Below, piece after piece: positions 29,956 to 39,159 of a stretch of 62,000 nucleotides of DNA. A model generated the notes under the pieces. The model saw only the letters and a program-made list of their open reading frames with translations, was not told the origin of the DNA and made no database searches. The stretch is from Prorocentrum cordatum (Eukaryota; Sar; Dinophyceae; Prorocentrales; Prorocentraceae). How positions within the stretch are numbered: the first letter of the stretch is position 1; every line of letters begins with the position of its first letter. The stretch spans positions 1-62,000 of the forward strand of contig CAUYUJ010014354.1 in NCBI GenBank assembly GCA_963575745.1, given 5' to 3'. Both the position numbers and the translations under genes were made by a program.

Positions 29956-31063
29956 CGGGTTAGAGCTCCCAGGGGGCTCTAACATAGCAAGTTAGAGTAT
30001 GTTAGAGCTCCCTGGGAGCTCTAACATGGTATGTTAGAGCTCCGTGGGAGCTCTAACATGGCATGTTAGAGCTCCCTGGGAGCTGAAACATGTAATGTAA
30101 GAGCTCCCAGGGAACTCCCTGGCACCTCTAACCTAGCATATTAGACCTCCCAGGGAGCTCTAGCATGGCATGATAGAGCTCCAGGGAGCTCTAACATGTT
30201 ATGTTGGCACTCCCATGGGGGCTCTAACATGGCACGTTATATTATGTTAGAGCTCCCTGGGGGCTCTAACATCGTATGTTAGAACTCCGTGGGACCTCTA
30301 ACATGTCATGTGATAGCTCCCTGGGAGCTGAAACATGTCATGTAAGAGCTCCCAGGGAACTCCCTGGCACCTCTAACCTAGCAGATTAGACCTCACAGGG
30401 AGCTCTAACATGGCATGATAGAGCTCCAGGGAGTTCTAGCATGTGATGTTGGCACTCCCAGGGAGCTCTAACATGGCATGTTAGAGCTCCAACGGAGCTC
30501 TAACATAGCATGTTAGAGTATGTTAGAGCTCCCTGGAAGCTCCAACATCGTATGTTAGAGCTTCAGTAGAGCTCCAATGGAGCTGTAACACAGCATGTTC
30601 GATTATGTTAGAGCTCCCTGGGAGCTCGAACATCGTATGTTAGAGCTCCGTGGGAGCTCTAACGCGGCGGCGGCGGCGGCGGCCGGTAGGTTAAAGCGAC
30701 CAGGGAGCTCTAACATAGCATGTTAGAGCTCCCAGGGAGCTCTAACATGCTATGTTAGAGCTCCCATAGTAGAGCTCCCTGGGAGCTCTAAGATACCGAG
30801 CTCCAACGGAGCTCTAACATAGCATGTTCGAGTATGTTTAGAGCTCCCTGGGAGCTCTAACATGGTATGTTAGAGCTCCGTGGGGGCTCTAACATGCTCC
30901 AACATGCTATGTTAGAGCTCCCAGGGAGCTTTAACATGGCTTGTTAGAGCTCCAACGGCGCTCTTACATAGCATGTTAGAATATGTTAGAGCTCACTGGG
31001 AGCTCTAACATGGTATGTTAGAGCTCCGTGGGAGCTCTAACATGGCATGTTAGAGCTCCCGGC
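29956..31063. repeat. Satellite A array 4
   Basis: Well-preserved 32-bp palindromic units, for example around 30000-30070, with one GGC tract at 30662-30682. Confidence 0.95.
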
Positions 31064-31074
31064 CTCCTCGTCGG

Positions 31075-31450
31075 AAGCGGCCTCCTCGACTGGCTGGGAT
31101 TAGGGCTGGTTTAGGTTGATTTTGTTGATGTGTTTTTGATGTGATTATGGTCTTTCCTGTTGTTTGACGTTTTTTGTTTGTGATTATGACGATGTCTTAT
31201 TTTCCTGATTGTGATGATGACGATGCTTATGACGATGATAATGATAATCTCGAATGGCGACTATCCCATCGTATATATATATACAATCAACATCATCTCC
31301 ATCACCAGCATCACCATCATCCATCACCATCATCACCACCATCATCACGACGACGACGACGACGACGACGATGGCGGGGGGACGGCATGCGGACGCGCCC
31401 AATGGGACGACGACGACGACGACGACGACGACGGCGGGGGGGACGGCTCG
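31075..31450 (+). repeat. Dispersed element with T-rich head and GAT/CAT/GAC tail
   Basis: It starts GGCTGGGATTAGGGCTGGTTTAGGTTG-like, then a T-rich stretch, then ATGACGATG, CATCACCATC and GACGAC microsatellites. A diverged copy lies in reverse orientation at about 43600-43965 (minus-strand reading GGCTTGATTTAGGGCGGA, TTTAGGTTGAG, GTGTTTTTG). It separates satellite A arrays 4 and 5. Confidence 0.6.
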
Positions 31451-31916
31451 ATGGGAGCTCTAACATGCTATGTTAGAGGTCCCATCGAGTATGGGAAGCA
31501 ACTCTAACATGCTGTTAACATAGCAAGGTAGAGTATGTTGGAGCTCCTTGGGAGTTCTAGTATCGTATGGTAGAACTCCGTGGGACCTCTAACATGTCAT
31601 GTTATATATAGCTCCCTGGGAGCTGAACCATGTGATGTAAGAGCTCCCAGGGAACTCCCTGGCACCTCTAACCTTGCATGTTAGACCTCCCAGGGAGCTC
31701 TAACATTGCATGTTAGAGCTCCAACGGAGCTCGAACATAGCACGTTCGATTATATTAGAGCTCCCTGGAAGCTCTAACATGGCATGTTAGAGCTCCAGTG
31801 GAGCTCTGACATACATAGCATGCTAGATTATGGTAGAGCCCCAATGGAGCTCAAACATCGTATGTTAGAGCTCCGTGGGAGCTCTAACCTGATATGTTCG
31901 AACTCCGTGGACGCAC
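31451..31916. repeat. Satellite A array 5
   Basis: Palindromic GAGCTCC units with more divergence than array 4. Confidence 0.9.
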
Positions 31917-32250
31917 GAAGCCAGCGCCTGAAATCAATATAGCAACACCTGCTCCCAAAACGAAGTAGTCGAGGATCGAGCTCGAGGTGGGGCTCCGACA
32001 GGTGGGCGCTGTGGGGGCCATAAGGAACACACCCAAATTTGCGAACAAATCCAGAGCCTTCCAAAACTTCAGGAGCCACATTCCAGCCCCCTGCGCCGCG
32101 TCAGCGCGGCGAAAGAGCCAGCACGCGAGCCAGGCTGCACGCCTCCGACATCGGCTACCCCACGCCCACGCGAGGTCACTTGTCCTGCTGCTGAGCTCGC
32201 TGGCGCTGCTGTTTGCCCTTCTGCTTGAGCTCCTCCACTTTCTGATCGAG

Positions 32251-33249
32251 CTACTCGACGTTCTTCTGCAGGTTGTCCTGTGCCCGCATGAGAGCCGTGA
32301 GCATCTGTCCCTGTGCCCGCAGGAGAGCCAGAATCGCATCCATCTTCTCGTCCTTGTCCTGTGCGTTGGTCAAGACATCGAGCATCGTGGTGATAACGGT
32401 GGTTAGCCCGTCCTGCTGCTGCTGCTGCTGCTGCGGAAGCTTCTGCTGCCGCTGCTGTGCTCCTGCTGTATCAGTTCTTGCTGTTGCCGCTCCTGATGAC
32501 GCAGCTCTTGAGCTGTTCCAGCTTTTCCAATTGTTCTCCTCTCCTGCAGCTGTTCCAGCTTCTTGCTGATGGCATTCACTTTGCCATTGTTCTCCTCTGC
32601 CCTCTCTGGCCTTAACCTTGGCCTTCTTCGTCGGCCTCTGATCCTCCGCTTCATCGTCTTCCCGCTTCTGGACGTAGCTCGAGTGGAGCTCCACAGTGCT
32701 CACGCTGGTAGAGCACCATGCGGTCTTGTCCTCATCAGAACCCTGTGGACAAGCATCATGGAACCAGAGATGTATATTCTTTACATTATTGATGTGGTCC
32801 TGCGAAATCTGGTGCGTCGGGGCTGCCCATTTGTCGCACGGTGAACAAAACCACCAGGGCGCATTAGGTTCTCTACTCGTCTTCGAAACGTACTCCTTAA
32901 CTGGTAGCCATGGAGCATCAATGCGTCCAATGTCAGGGTCCATGATGACGGTTTCTGGACATGGGCCAGGAGCCCCCCCCTGCAACGCCCCCCATTTATG
33001 GCATGGCAGCCTGCAGGCGCTGCAAGGAATGCCTTGAGCCGAGGTGCTTGCGCTACAGGAAAGCTGGGTGTGCTCTGCTACTGCAGCGGCTGTCCCAGCG
33101 GCTGTTGCAGCGGCTGTTGCAGCGGCTGCGGCAGCGGCTGTTGCAGCGGCTGTTGCAGCGGCTGTTGCAGCGTAATGGCGATTCTGCCACTTCTGCATCG
33201 CAGCCTGAGTCGTCCCAGAGGTGAGGTCGAAACGGGAGATCGCTCTCAC
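32251..33249 (-). CDS. Gln-rich coiled-coil protein, intact duplicate copy (332 aa)
   Basis: Residues 28-60 are Ala/Thr repeats from a CAGCGGCTGTTG array and are probably not the true N-terminus. The core has two Cys pairs (IPCSACRLPCHKWG near residue 75 and APWWFCSPCDKW near 128), a conserved HQISQDHINNVKNIHLW segment, CPQGSDEDKTAWCS near 170, a basic KKAKVKAREGR patch, and a Q-rich stretch followed by a coiled coil (MDAILALLRAQGQMLTALM). The Cys/Trp pattern could be a small zinc module; no family is recognised. The paralogue at 27190-28165 has a nonsense codon and a frameshift, whereas this copy is open throughout. The duplication covers about 970 bases, and the two copies lie 4.9 kb apart, both next to satellite A. 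Confidence 0.6.
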   Translation of the reverse strand: MRAISRFDLTSGTTQAAMQKWQNRHYAATAAATAAATAAAAAAATAAATAAGTAAAVAEHTQLSCSASTSAQGIPCSACRLPCHKWGALQGGAPGPCPETVIMDPDIGRIDAPWLPVKEYVSKTSREPNAPWWFCSPCDKWAAPTHQISQDHINNVKNIHLWFHDACPQGSDEDKTAWCSTSVSTVELHSSYVQKREDDEAEDQRPTKKAKVKAREGRGEQWQSECHQQEAGTAAGEENNWKSWNSSRAASSGAATARTDTAGAQQRQQKLPQQQQQQQDGLTTVITTMLDVLTNAQDKDEKMDAILALLRAQGQMLTALMRAQDNLQKNVE

Positions 33250-33790
33250 GCTCGCCAGTTTCTGGGTTGAGCTCTACTACTGCAGCGGCGGTTGCAGCGG
33301 CGGTTGCAGCGGCCGTTGCAGCGGCCGTTGCAGCGGCCGTTGCAGCGGCTGTTGCAGCGGCTGTTGCAGCGGCTGTTGCAGCGTACGCAGCGGCTGTTGC
33401 AGTGGCTGTTGCAGCGTACTGGCGATTCTGTCACTTCTGCATTGCAGCCGCAGTCGTCCCAGAGGTGAGGTCGAAACGGGAGATCGTCCTCACGCTCGCC
33501 AGTCTCTGTGTTGAGCTCTACTACTGCAGCGGCGGTTGCAGCGGCTGTTGCAGCGGCTGTTGCAGCGTACGCAGCGGCTGTTGCAGTGGCTGTTGCAGCG
33601 TACTGGCGATTCTGTCACTTCTGCATCGCAGCCGCAGTCGTCCCAGAGGTGAGGTCGAAACGGGAGATCGTCCTCACGCTCGCCAGTTTCTGTGTTGAGC
33701 TCTACTACTGCAGCGGCGGTTGCAGCGGCTGTTGCAGCGGCTGTTGCAACGTACTGGCGATTCTGTCACTTCTGCATCGCAGCCTCAGTC
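33060..33790. repeat. Compound tandem repeat (CAGCGGCTGTTG 12-mers plus ~120-bp boxes)
   Basis: Four copies of a box containing TACTGGCGATTCTGTCACTT, TCGTCCCAGAGGTGAGG and ACGCTCGCCAG at about 33174, 33415, 33600 and 33754, separated by variable numbers of 12-bp units. The last copy is truncated. Only the copy nearest the 332-aa ORF has TGG instead of TGA in the minus frame, so only that copy is open in the gene's frame. Confidence 0.85.
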
Positions 33791-33869
33791 GTCCCCACCA
33801 CGTACCACGTCTGGGTAGTGGCCACTGCACGCACAAGACAGCGGAGCTGGGCAGCTTCGCAAATGGCGC

Positions 33870-34559
33870 TCATAATGTCCTACAGACATATAGGAAACTG
33901 CATGCGCAGTGCCTGGCCGCAAGCCCCTGCTGCGACGCGACCTTGTTGTCAGCACGGGGGAAGTGCGCGATCACATGCTTCTCAACCTCTCCGCATTGTT
34001 TGTCGGGGAAGGACGCGACCAGTTGCATCTCATCGTAGCTGAGCTTGTGCCCGCGCATGAAGCTTCGGTCGTTTCCTCGCCACCCCCATCCTCCATTCCA
34101 TCGCCATGAAGGGTCGCTCGTCGTGCCGATGTAGACGGAGCGCCCAGAGGCGATGGCACCATCGTGGAGGTGCCGCACGCGCTTCATCACTAGACCAACG
34201 TCGATGTCGATGAGGGGCTGGTGTACAAACGTCGATTGCATGCCGCGACTATCACTAAGCACCTGTCGAGCGTCCTCCCGGGCGCCTTCCCACATCATCT
34301 TAAGCCGCGTCTCTCGGCTGCGCGAGCGCATGCGACGCCTGGCAGGCGCTGTTACTATTTTGCCGTTGTCGTCGAAACAGGCGACCTTCGCGAACTGAAA
34401 TGCGCTCTGCCGCCATCGACCCCTGCAAAGGCCCTCGGGCTCCGAACTCCAGAGGCCTTGTCGCCGCCGTCGCCGCATCCTGCTCGGCCCTCGACAGCGT
34501 CGGTAGGCGGTCCCCCGCGTGAAAGGTCGAGCCCCAGGCGATCTGTGATGAACGAACAT
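33870..34559 (-). CDS. Possible GIY-YIG-like protein, 3' exon
   Basis: The convincing part begins at about plus 34394, after ATTTCAG on the minus strand (an acceptor-like site), with FAKVACFDDNGKIV. A basic helix follows, then ASGRSVYIGTTSDPSWRW (residues ~137-154), RGHKLSYDEMQ and GEVEKHVIAHF (~188-198). The YIG, the Arg/Trp about nine residues on and the downstream Glu match the order of catalytic positions in GIY-YIG nucleases, but the first GIY is replaced by RSVY and spacing is unusual, so this is inference. It ends CSFLYVCRTL. The first ~55 residues from the listed Met are probably intron read-through. It overlaps the 252-aa ORF (34355-35113) in another frame, which fits splicing. Confidence 0.45.
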   Translation of the reverse strand: MFVHHRSPGARPFTRGTAYRRCRGPSRMRRRRRQGLWSSEPEGLCRGRWRQSAFQFAKVACFDDNGKIVTAPARRRMRSRSRETRLKMMWEGAREDARQVLSDSRGMQSTFVHQPLIDIDVGLVMKRVRHLHDGAIASGRSVYIGTTSDPSWRWNGGWGWRGNDRSFMRGHKLSYDEMQLVASFPDKQCGEVEKHVIAHFPRADNKVASQQGLAARHCACSFLYVCRTL

Positions 34560-35113
34560 GTGTCATTGTTCCCCTTGCCCATGCCACCACCATTGGCGCC
34601 CTCGGCGCTGATGGTGTCATTGGCCATGACCTTGACCTCGACGTTCACGCCGCAAGGCCCTCGAGCTGCTCCGCCGTCTCCGACGCTCCCTGGAGGAAGC
34701 GACGATGCCGATGCTGGATGCACCTGTGCTGGAGAGGGCGATGCTGTCTGGATCTCGCAGGCCCTGATCTCTGGAGGCGATGCCGGCGGCTCTTGCAAGC
34801 CCTTATCTCTGGAGGAAGCGATGCTGTCTGGATCTCGCGCTGCTCTGTGGGTGCCGCCAGCGGCGCCCACGCCCGCTGCAAAACCTCCCTGGCTGGCTTG
34901 TTGCAGACTCGCAGCGGCGGCGGCCACGGTCCGAACGTCCACGGCTCTGGCTTCAACATAGAGCGTCATACCTTCAGTGGCCTCGTCATCCGAGCCGCCG
35001 AACATGTCTCGCAGAAGGCAGGCAGACACCGACTGCGAGTCCGCGCTGGGAGACCCCTGGGGTGAGGTGCTGAATAAAGGATCCCCCAGCCATGGGGAAC
35101 TAGCTTGGGCCAA
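34355..35113 (-). CDS. 5' exon candidate upstream of the GIY-YIG-like ORF (252 aa)
   Basis: Starts MAQASSPWLGDPLF and is Ala/Gly/Pro/Ser-rich with acidic patches (GGSDDEATEGMTLYVEARAV) and an internal repeat seen in DNA as TCTGGAGG(A)GCGATGCTGTCTGGATCTCG-type blocks at 34735-34835. The last ~15 residues are likely out of frame, with the exon ending somewhere before 34400 and joining the next ORF. Function unknown; composition suggests a disordered region. Confidence 0.4.
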   Translation of the reverse strand: MAQASSPWLGDPLFSTSPQGSPSADSQSVSACLLRDMFGGSDDEATEGMTLYVEARAVDVRTVAAAAASLQQASQGGFAAGVGAAGGTHRAARDPDSIASSRDKGLQEPPASPPEIRACEIQTASPSPAQVHPASASSLPPGSVGDGGAARGPCGVNVEVKVMANDTISAEGANGGGMGKGNNDTCSFITDRLGLDLSRGGPPTDAVEGRAGCGDGGDKASGVRSPRAFAGVDGGRAHFSSRRSPVSTTTAK

Positions 35114-35342
35114 TATGCCAAGATGATGTAAGGATGCGAATCCTGTCGCGGATCTGCTGGGGTGCTCGGGGCTCTGTGGGGTCCTGGGTGTGGTGCCCTA
35201 GGGCCCTAGGGCCCTCTCTGGTGGCCTCTTCCTCCTCGCTTGCTGCGTCCAGCTGGTGGCGACCAGGGAGGTACTGGGCACCAGAAAGCCGAAGGCTAGA
35301 GGCTAGAACAATTCGAACCAGGCAGCCCGCGCATCCAAGCGC

Positions 35343-35546
35343 CTAGCGCCTAGCGGCCTGGAGAGTGAGACAATCTGCATAAGGAATGCAGTTGATATGA
35401 ATATGGGCGTTTTTCTCCTCATCTCTGAGCTCAGGGATACATGGGAGCGCCTGCGATCGCTGTTCCAGCCATGCGCAGCACATGCGCAGAGTCCTATCGT
35501 GGGCCCATTCCCACTCGCGCCAGTAACAGATGCTCTCGCGGGCACC
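35343..35546 (-). CDS. ATG-less exon candidate (~66 aa)
   Basis: In a frame that has no Met start, the minus strand reads GARESICYWREWEWAHDRTL, then CCAWLEQRSQALPCIPELRD, then NCIPYADCLTLQAARR and a stop at 35343-35345. The composition (Trp, Cys, Tyr, His, few repeats) is that of a folded protein and resembles a segment I associate with a dinoflagellate multicopy protein (YWR…LPCI…NCVPYxDCL). A stop lies immediately upstream, and a GCGAG or CTAAG site could serve as acceptor. Overlapping open frames exist on both strands, so the call is tentative. Confidence 0.35.
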   Translation of the reverse strand, partial: GARESICYWREWEWAHDRTLRMCCAWLEQRSQALPCIPELRDEEKNAHIHINCIPYADCLTLQAARR

Positions 35547-36733
35547 TTAGCCCAGAGCGCGATGCGCTCCACCCCCCTCCTCCCACCTGGACTCCTCCTC
35601 CTGCTCCTCCTCCTAGCCTCGTCCTCCTCGTCATCGCCATCCTGGTTCCCCCGCGTGGGCCTGCGGGGGCGCCGCGGCCGCCCGCGGCAGCGCCGCCCGC
35701 CGCCAGGGACCTGGGGGGCGGGGAGGCGCAGGAGCTGTTGCAGCGGAGGCGCAGCAGACGACGAGAGGAGACGAGTCGGAGAAGCTCACCGTTTTGTTGT
35801 CATGCTTCTCTGCATAAACAGCTGTTCCTACGATGCCTGGCCCTATCGAACCTCGGGCGCACACCCGCATGCCTATCGCTAGGAGCCTAGTGGACAGGCT
35901 TCTGCACGCCGAGAGACGGAGGGCGGCGCTCCTCTGGGGGGAGCTTGAAAGGGAAACTACACATTACCTGCCTCCAGCACGACAACGGCGGCACGCCGAA
36001 CGGAGGCGCTGTTGCAGCGGAGCGCTGGCCACAAAAGACTCTGCCGATTCCGCGCAACCGTCCCCATCCCAGCCCCTTCCCATTCCCCTCACCACTGCCA
36101 TCCCCCTGAGTAAGTCAACTGGCAACCTGAGGCCGGCGAGCTGGATGCCACGGTCCCTGAACGAGTGGCACGCTCCTAAGATGAGACGCACGAGAGGACA
36201 ATACCACACATAATACATGTACTTCGTGTTGATATGTGTGCTAATCATATACAAACACACGCGCGCACACCTCAGTCGTGCAGCCGGCTCAGCGTCAAGG
36301 AAAACCGCAAGACAAACCCAGTCCGCACAGCGTCAAAGCGTATGCGGTGGGCCGCACAGGCGTGCCACTGCTACAGTACAAGGCCAACTTCAGGTCACCC
36401 GCGCCGAAGGGTATCTGACAGACAGTCACCACCCGACGCGACTGGAAGCACTTCGCCGACCGGGTCAGGCGCTCGAGAACTTGCGGTGTTCAGTCATGCT
36501 AGCCGCCCACAACCCCACTCGAAATGTGTGCGAGGGTGCCGCGTACGTGCGCATCTGCTGCATAGCGGAAGGCAGGGCTCATCCGAGAGGCGCATCTGTG
36601 CAGGTCGGCCAAAACTGGCGCTGACAGAAGCAATGCCTAAACCAGAACTGGCGCGTCGCAGTCGACTGTTGCAGTCTACCAGAAGCGCGCTCGGAGAGGC
36701 CCCGCGATTTACTGCGACAGTCTGTGCAAGCTG
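35547..36733. other. Interval without a firm gene
   Basis: CTCCTC-rich sequence (35575-35640), Arg/Pro-coding low complexity, repeated GAGGCGCTGTTGCAGCGGAG-like pieces at about 35735 and 36003, a CA-rich stretch at 36240-36275, and a plus frame (about 36335-36624) that is open but unrecognised. Confidence 0.35.
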
Positions 36734-38680
36734 TCAGCTGCTCCCAGACGCGGGCTGGTCCCACCGAGGCTCGCAGAGTTGCTTTGCCTCGTCAGGGTGC
36801 GTGTAATACATGGGCGCGACTCTGTCGTACAGCGTTTTTGGGTGCGGGCGACTGTAGTAGTTGCCATGGTACTGCACCTGCACGTCCACGAGGATCCCGA
36901 AGATGTGCTCCCTGAGACAATGGCCATTGATGTTCTGCCTCACGCCGCCGATCCAGTACTTGTACTCGCGCCTGTGGAAGTCCCATTCTGCCTGGATCAC
37001 AATGTGCGCGTAGTATTGGTGCTGCGGTTGCACCAGGCAGAAGACGATGTCTCCTTTCTGCACGGTGGACGCCTCCTTCACGACGCAGCCAGGGCCCGCT
37101 TCCGCTGTTACAGCTTCGATGGGGTGAAAGGTGCAGAAGTCGTGCGACCGCGCCAGAGGCCACATGGAGTTTCCCGAGCTCGGGTACCACACGGGGAAGC
37201 CGGCTAGGAGGTACTCATGTATCATCTTGTTCCTCTCTCCCCGCAGCTTGAATTCCAGAACGAACTTGTCGGGGTCCGACGCTGCGCCCGCGACCAGCGT
37301 CCAGTCCTTGTGGAACACGGGAATGGCCTCGTGCGGGGACGACAAAACAAAGGGTGGAAGGCGCTTCGGCGTGCTCTGCTCGACGACCGCGGCCTCCTCG
37401 GGAAGCAACTTGGCGATGGACTTGTGACCTTTGGACTGCTCCGCCGTCTGACCGACCTTTGCACGTAGTGGGAAGGCTGCCTTGGCTCTTGCAGCTATGC
37501 GGGCATTCGTCGTCTGTTCCGCCTGCCGCTTAAGAAGTTTCCCGCGCTCGATAGGCTCCTCGCTGTGCTTCACGGCGGCAGAAACCGTCGTCGCCCGCGT
37601 GGCTGACCCACGTGGAGCCTGGGATAAGAGCTGGCGCCGCTCAGCCTCCATGTGTTCCTGCCGCGCTCGCTCTGGCTCGGGCTTGTAGTGGCCCGCCTCT
37701 TGTCGCAGCTGCTCTCTCGTCATCGGCGGCGGCGGCGGCATGACCCTGCCCGATAAATCGATTGGCCGTGGCGGACGGGCGGGCATCCGTTTCGGAAGAG
37801 GCTGGCCCTCCGCGGGCGCGTCACTGACCCTCTTCGCTGGCGCGTACTTGGCCCACGGAGTCTTTTGTCTCCAATCATCCTCCTCCTGCCGAAGCGGAGA
37901 TGTGAGAGGAGCACCCATCCCGCGCCGTGCATGGCTGTCTGGCCGTGTCCGTGCCGTGACAGGAGCATCCCGCGCCGTGCTGCGGGTGCGCTCTCTGCCT
38001 CTGCGGGTACGGTCACCAGCCTCTTGGGGGGAGTCGCTGTCGGAGATCACAATCGTGTGGTGCGGATCACCCGACTGCTCGGCCTGGGCCCGCGTTCTGT
38101 CGGCCTCCGACGGAAGCTCCGTCAGCCTGAGCCCGCTCCTCGCCGCCATCGGCGGGCCACTAGCGCCTGCGCCCTCACGAGCTGTTGCTGCCTCTCGCCG
38201 CCCGCTTGACGCTGTTGCAGCCAACTGGCGCTGGCGCGGCGACGCCTCTCTCTGGCGACTCTGGGCGTTTGACAGGCGCCGCTGCTGCCTCACCCACCGC
38301 TGCAGATCCCACTGGTACCGTACACAGTCTTCGATCCCAGTCGCCCCTGGCGGGTTCCGACGCTCCCAGTCTATCATCTCAGTGTTCCACCTGATCTCCT
38401 CATCGCTCAACTGCCTGCGTGCGGTCGCGTCCAGGCATCCGTAGGGTCTCTCCTGGCCCTCCCAGACTCCTGGACGGTCGAAGATCATCATGCCGTCATT
38501 GTCCAACTGCTGCTGCTTATGTTGGACCCAGCGCAGGCGGCGCTCATGATCCAACGCCTCATCGTGTTCGCCCTCCTGACGCGCTAACTTTATATTCAAC
38601 TCGCACCGCTCCCTCTGGCTCCGCAAGCCTTTGCGCTGGTTGTGCAAGTAATCCCAGGTGCCGACCTGAAGACTAGCCAA
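36734..38680 (-). CDS. 648-aa protein with signal-peptidase/LexA-like C-terminal domain
   Basis: Residues 1-150 are a charged helical region rich in Arg/Gln (RQQRRLSNAQSRQ), 150-330 are disordered (Ser/Arg/Pro, with IVISDSDSPQE resembling a SUMO-interaction motif), and 330-450 are basic. The C-terminal 170 residues look folded: SSGNSMWPL at about 500-508, QKGDIVF near 546, YYAHIVI near 557, and YWIGGVRQNINGHC then REHIFGILVDV near 575-595. The order SGxSMxP … GDIV … H(R)VI … GxxN … GxLV is that of S24/S26 serine proteases, and a His where LexA has Lys is the eukaryotic Sec11 pattern (Ser-His). There is no membrane anchor, so if active it would be cytosolic or nuclear. I recall similar SMWP proteins as a multicopy dinoflagellate family. 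The ORF is intact and the start is the first ATG. Confidence 0.7.
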   Translation of the reverse strand: MASLQVGTWDYLHNQRKGLRSQRERCELNIKLARQEGEHDEALDHERRLRWVQHKQQQLDNDGMMIFDRPGVWEGQERPYGCLDATARRQLSDEEIRWNTEMIDWERRNPPGATGIEDCVRYQWDLQRWVRQQRRLSNAQSRQREASPRQRQLAATASSGRREAATAREGAGASGPPMAARSGLRLTELPSEADRTRAQAEQSGDPHHTIVISDSDSPQEAGDRTRRGRERTRSTARDAPVTARTRPDSHARRGMGAPLTSPLRQEEDDWRQKTPWAKYAPAKRVSDAPAEGQPLPKRMPARPPRPIDLSGRVMPPPPPMTREQLRQEAGHYKPEPERARQEHMEAERRQLLSQAPRGSATRATTVSAAVKHSEEPIERGKLLKRQAEQTTNARIAARAKAAFPLRAKVGQTAEQSKGHKSIAKLLPEEAAVVEQSTPKRLPPFVLSSPHEAIPVFHKDWTLVAGAASDPDKFVLEFKLRGERNKMIHEYLLAGFPVWYPSSGNSMWPLARSHDFCTFHPIEAVTAEAGPGCVVKEASTVQKGDIVFCLVQPQHQYYAHIVIQAEWDFHRREYKYWIGGVRQNINGHCLREHIFGILVDVQVQYHGNYYSRPHPKTLYDRVAPMYYTHPDEAKQLCEPRWDQPASGSS

Positions 38681-38703
38681 AACTGGAGGAGCTGTAGTAC
38701 AAT

Positions 38704-39152
38704 TCGACGTCTAACTTGATATGTTACACCTCCCTGGGGATATCCGACATGCTATGTTAGAGCTCCCTGGGATATCTAACATGCTATGTAGGAGCTGCGT
38801 GGGAGCTCTAACATGGTATGTTAGAGCTCCCTGGGAGCTCTAACATCCTCTAGCATGCCATGTTAGATCTCCATGGGAGCTCTAACATGGTATGTTAGAG
38901 CTCCAATGGAGCTCTAACACCCTCTAACATGCCATGTTAGAGCTCCAGGTGAGCTCTAACATGGCATGCTAGAGCTCCCTAGGGCTCTAACATGGCATGC
39001 TAAGCTCTAACATCATGTAGCATGCCATGTTAGAGCTCCAGGTGAGCTCTAACATGGCATGTTAGAGCTCCAATGTAGCTCTAACATCCTCTAACCTGCC
39101 ACGTTAGAGCCCCATGGGAGCTCTAACATGGCATGTTAGAGCTCCATGGGAG
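38704..39152. repeat. Satellite A array 6
   Basis: GAGCTCC palindromes joined by CATCCTCTAACATGCC linkers. It lies immediately upstream of the 648-aa gene's start on the minus strand. Confidence 0.9.
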
Positions 39153-39159
39153 CTCTTAT

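Noticed and set aside
23562-31916. CRISPR-like arrays of palindromic repeats
   Set aside because: Repeats vary, there are no uniform unique spacers and no cas genes; eukaryotic satellite fits better.
32998-33514. Cys-rich plus-strand ORFs (CCSGCCSG) resembling metallothionein
   Set aside because: They are the other frame of the CAGCGGCTGTTG array, with no natural protein context.
35205-35225. CCCTAGGGCCCTAGGGCCC repeat as a protein-binding site
   Set aside because: A short three-fold duplication without other context.
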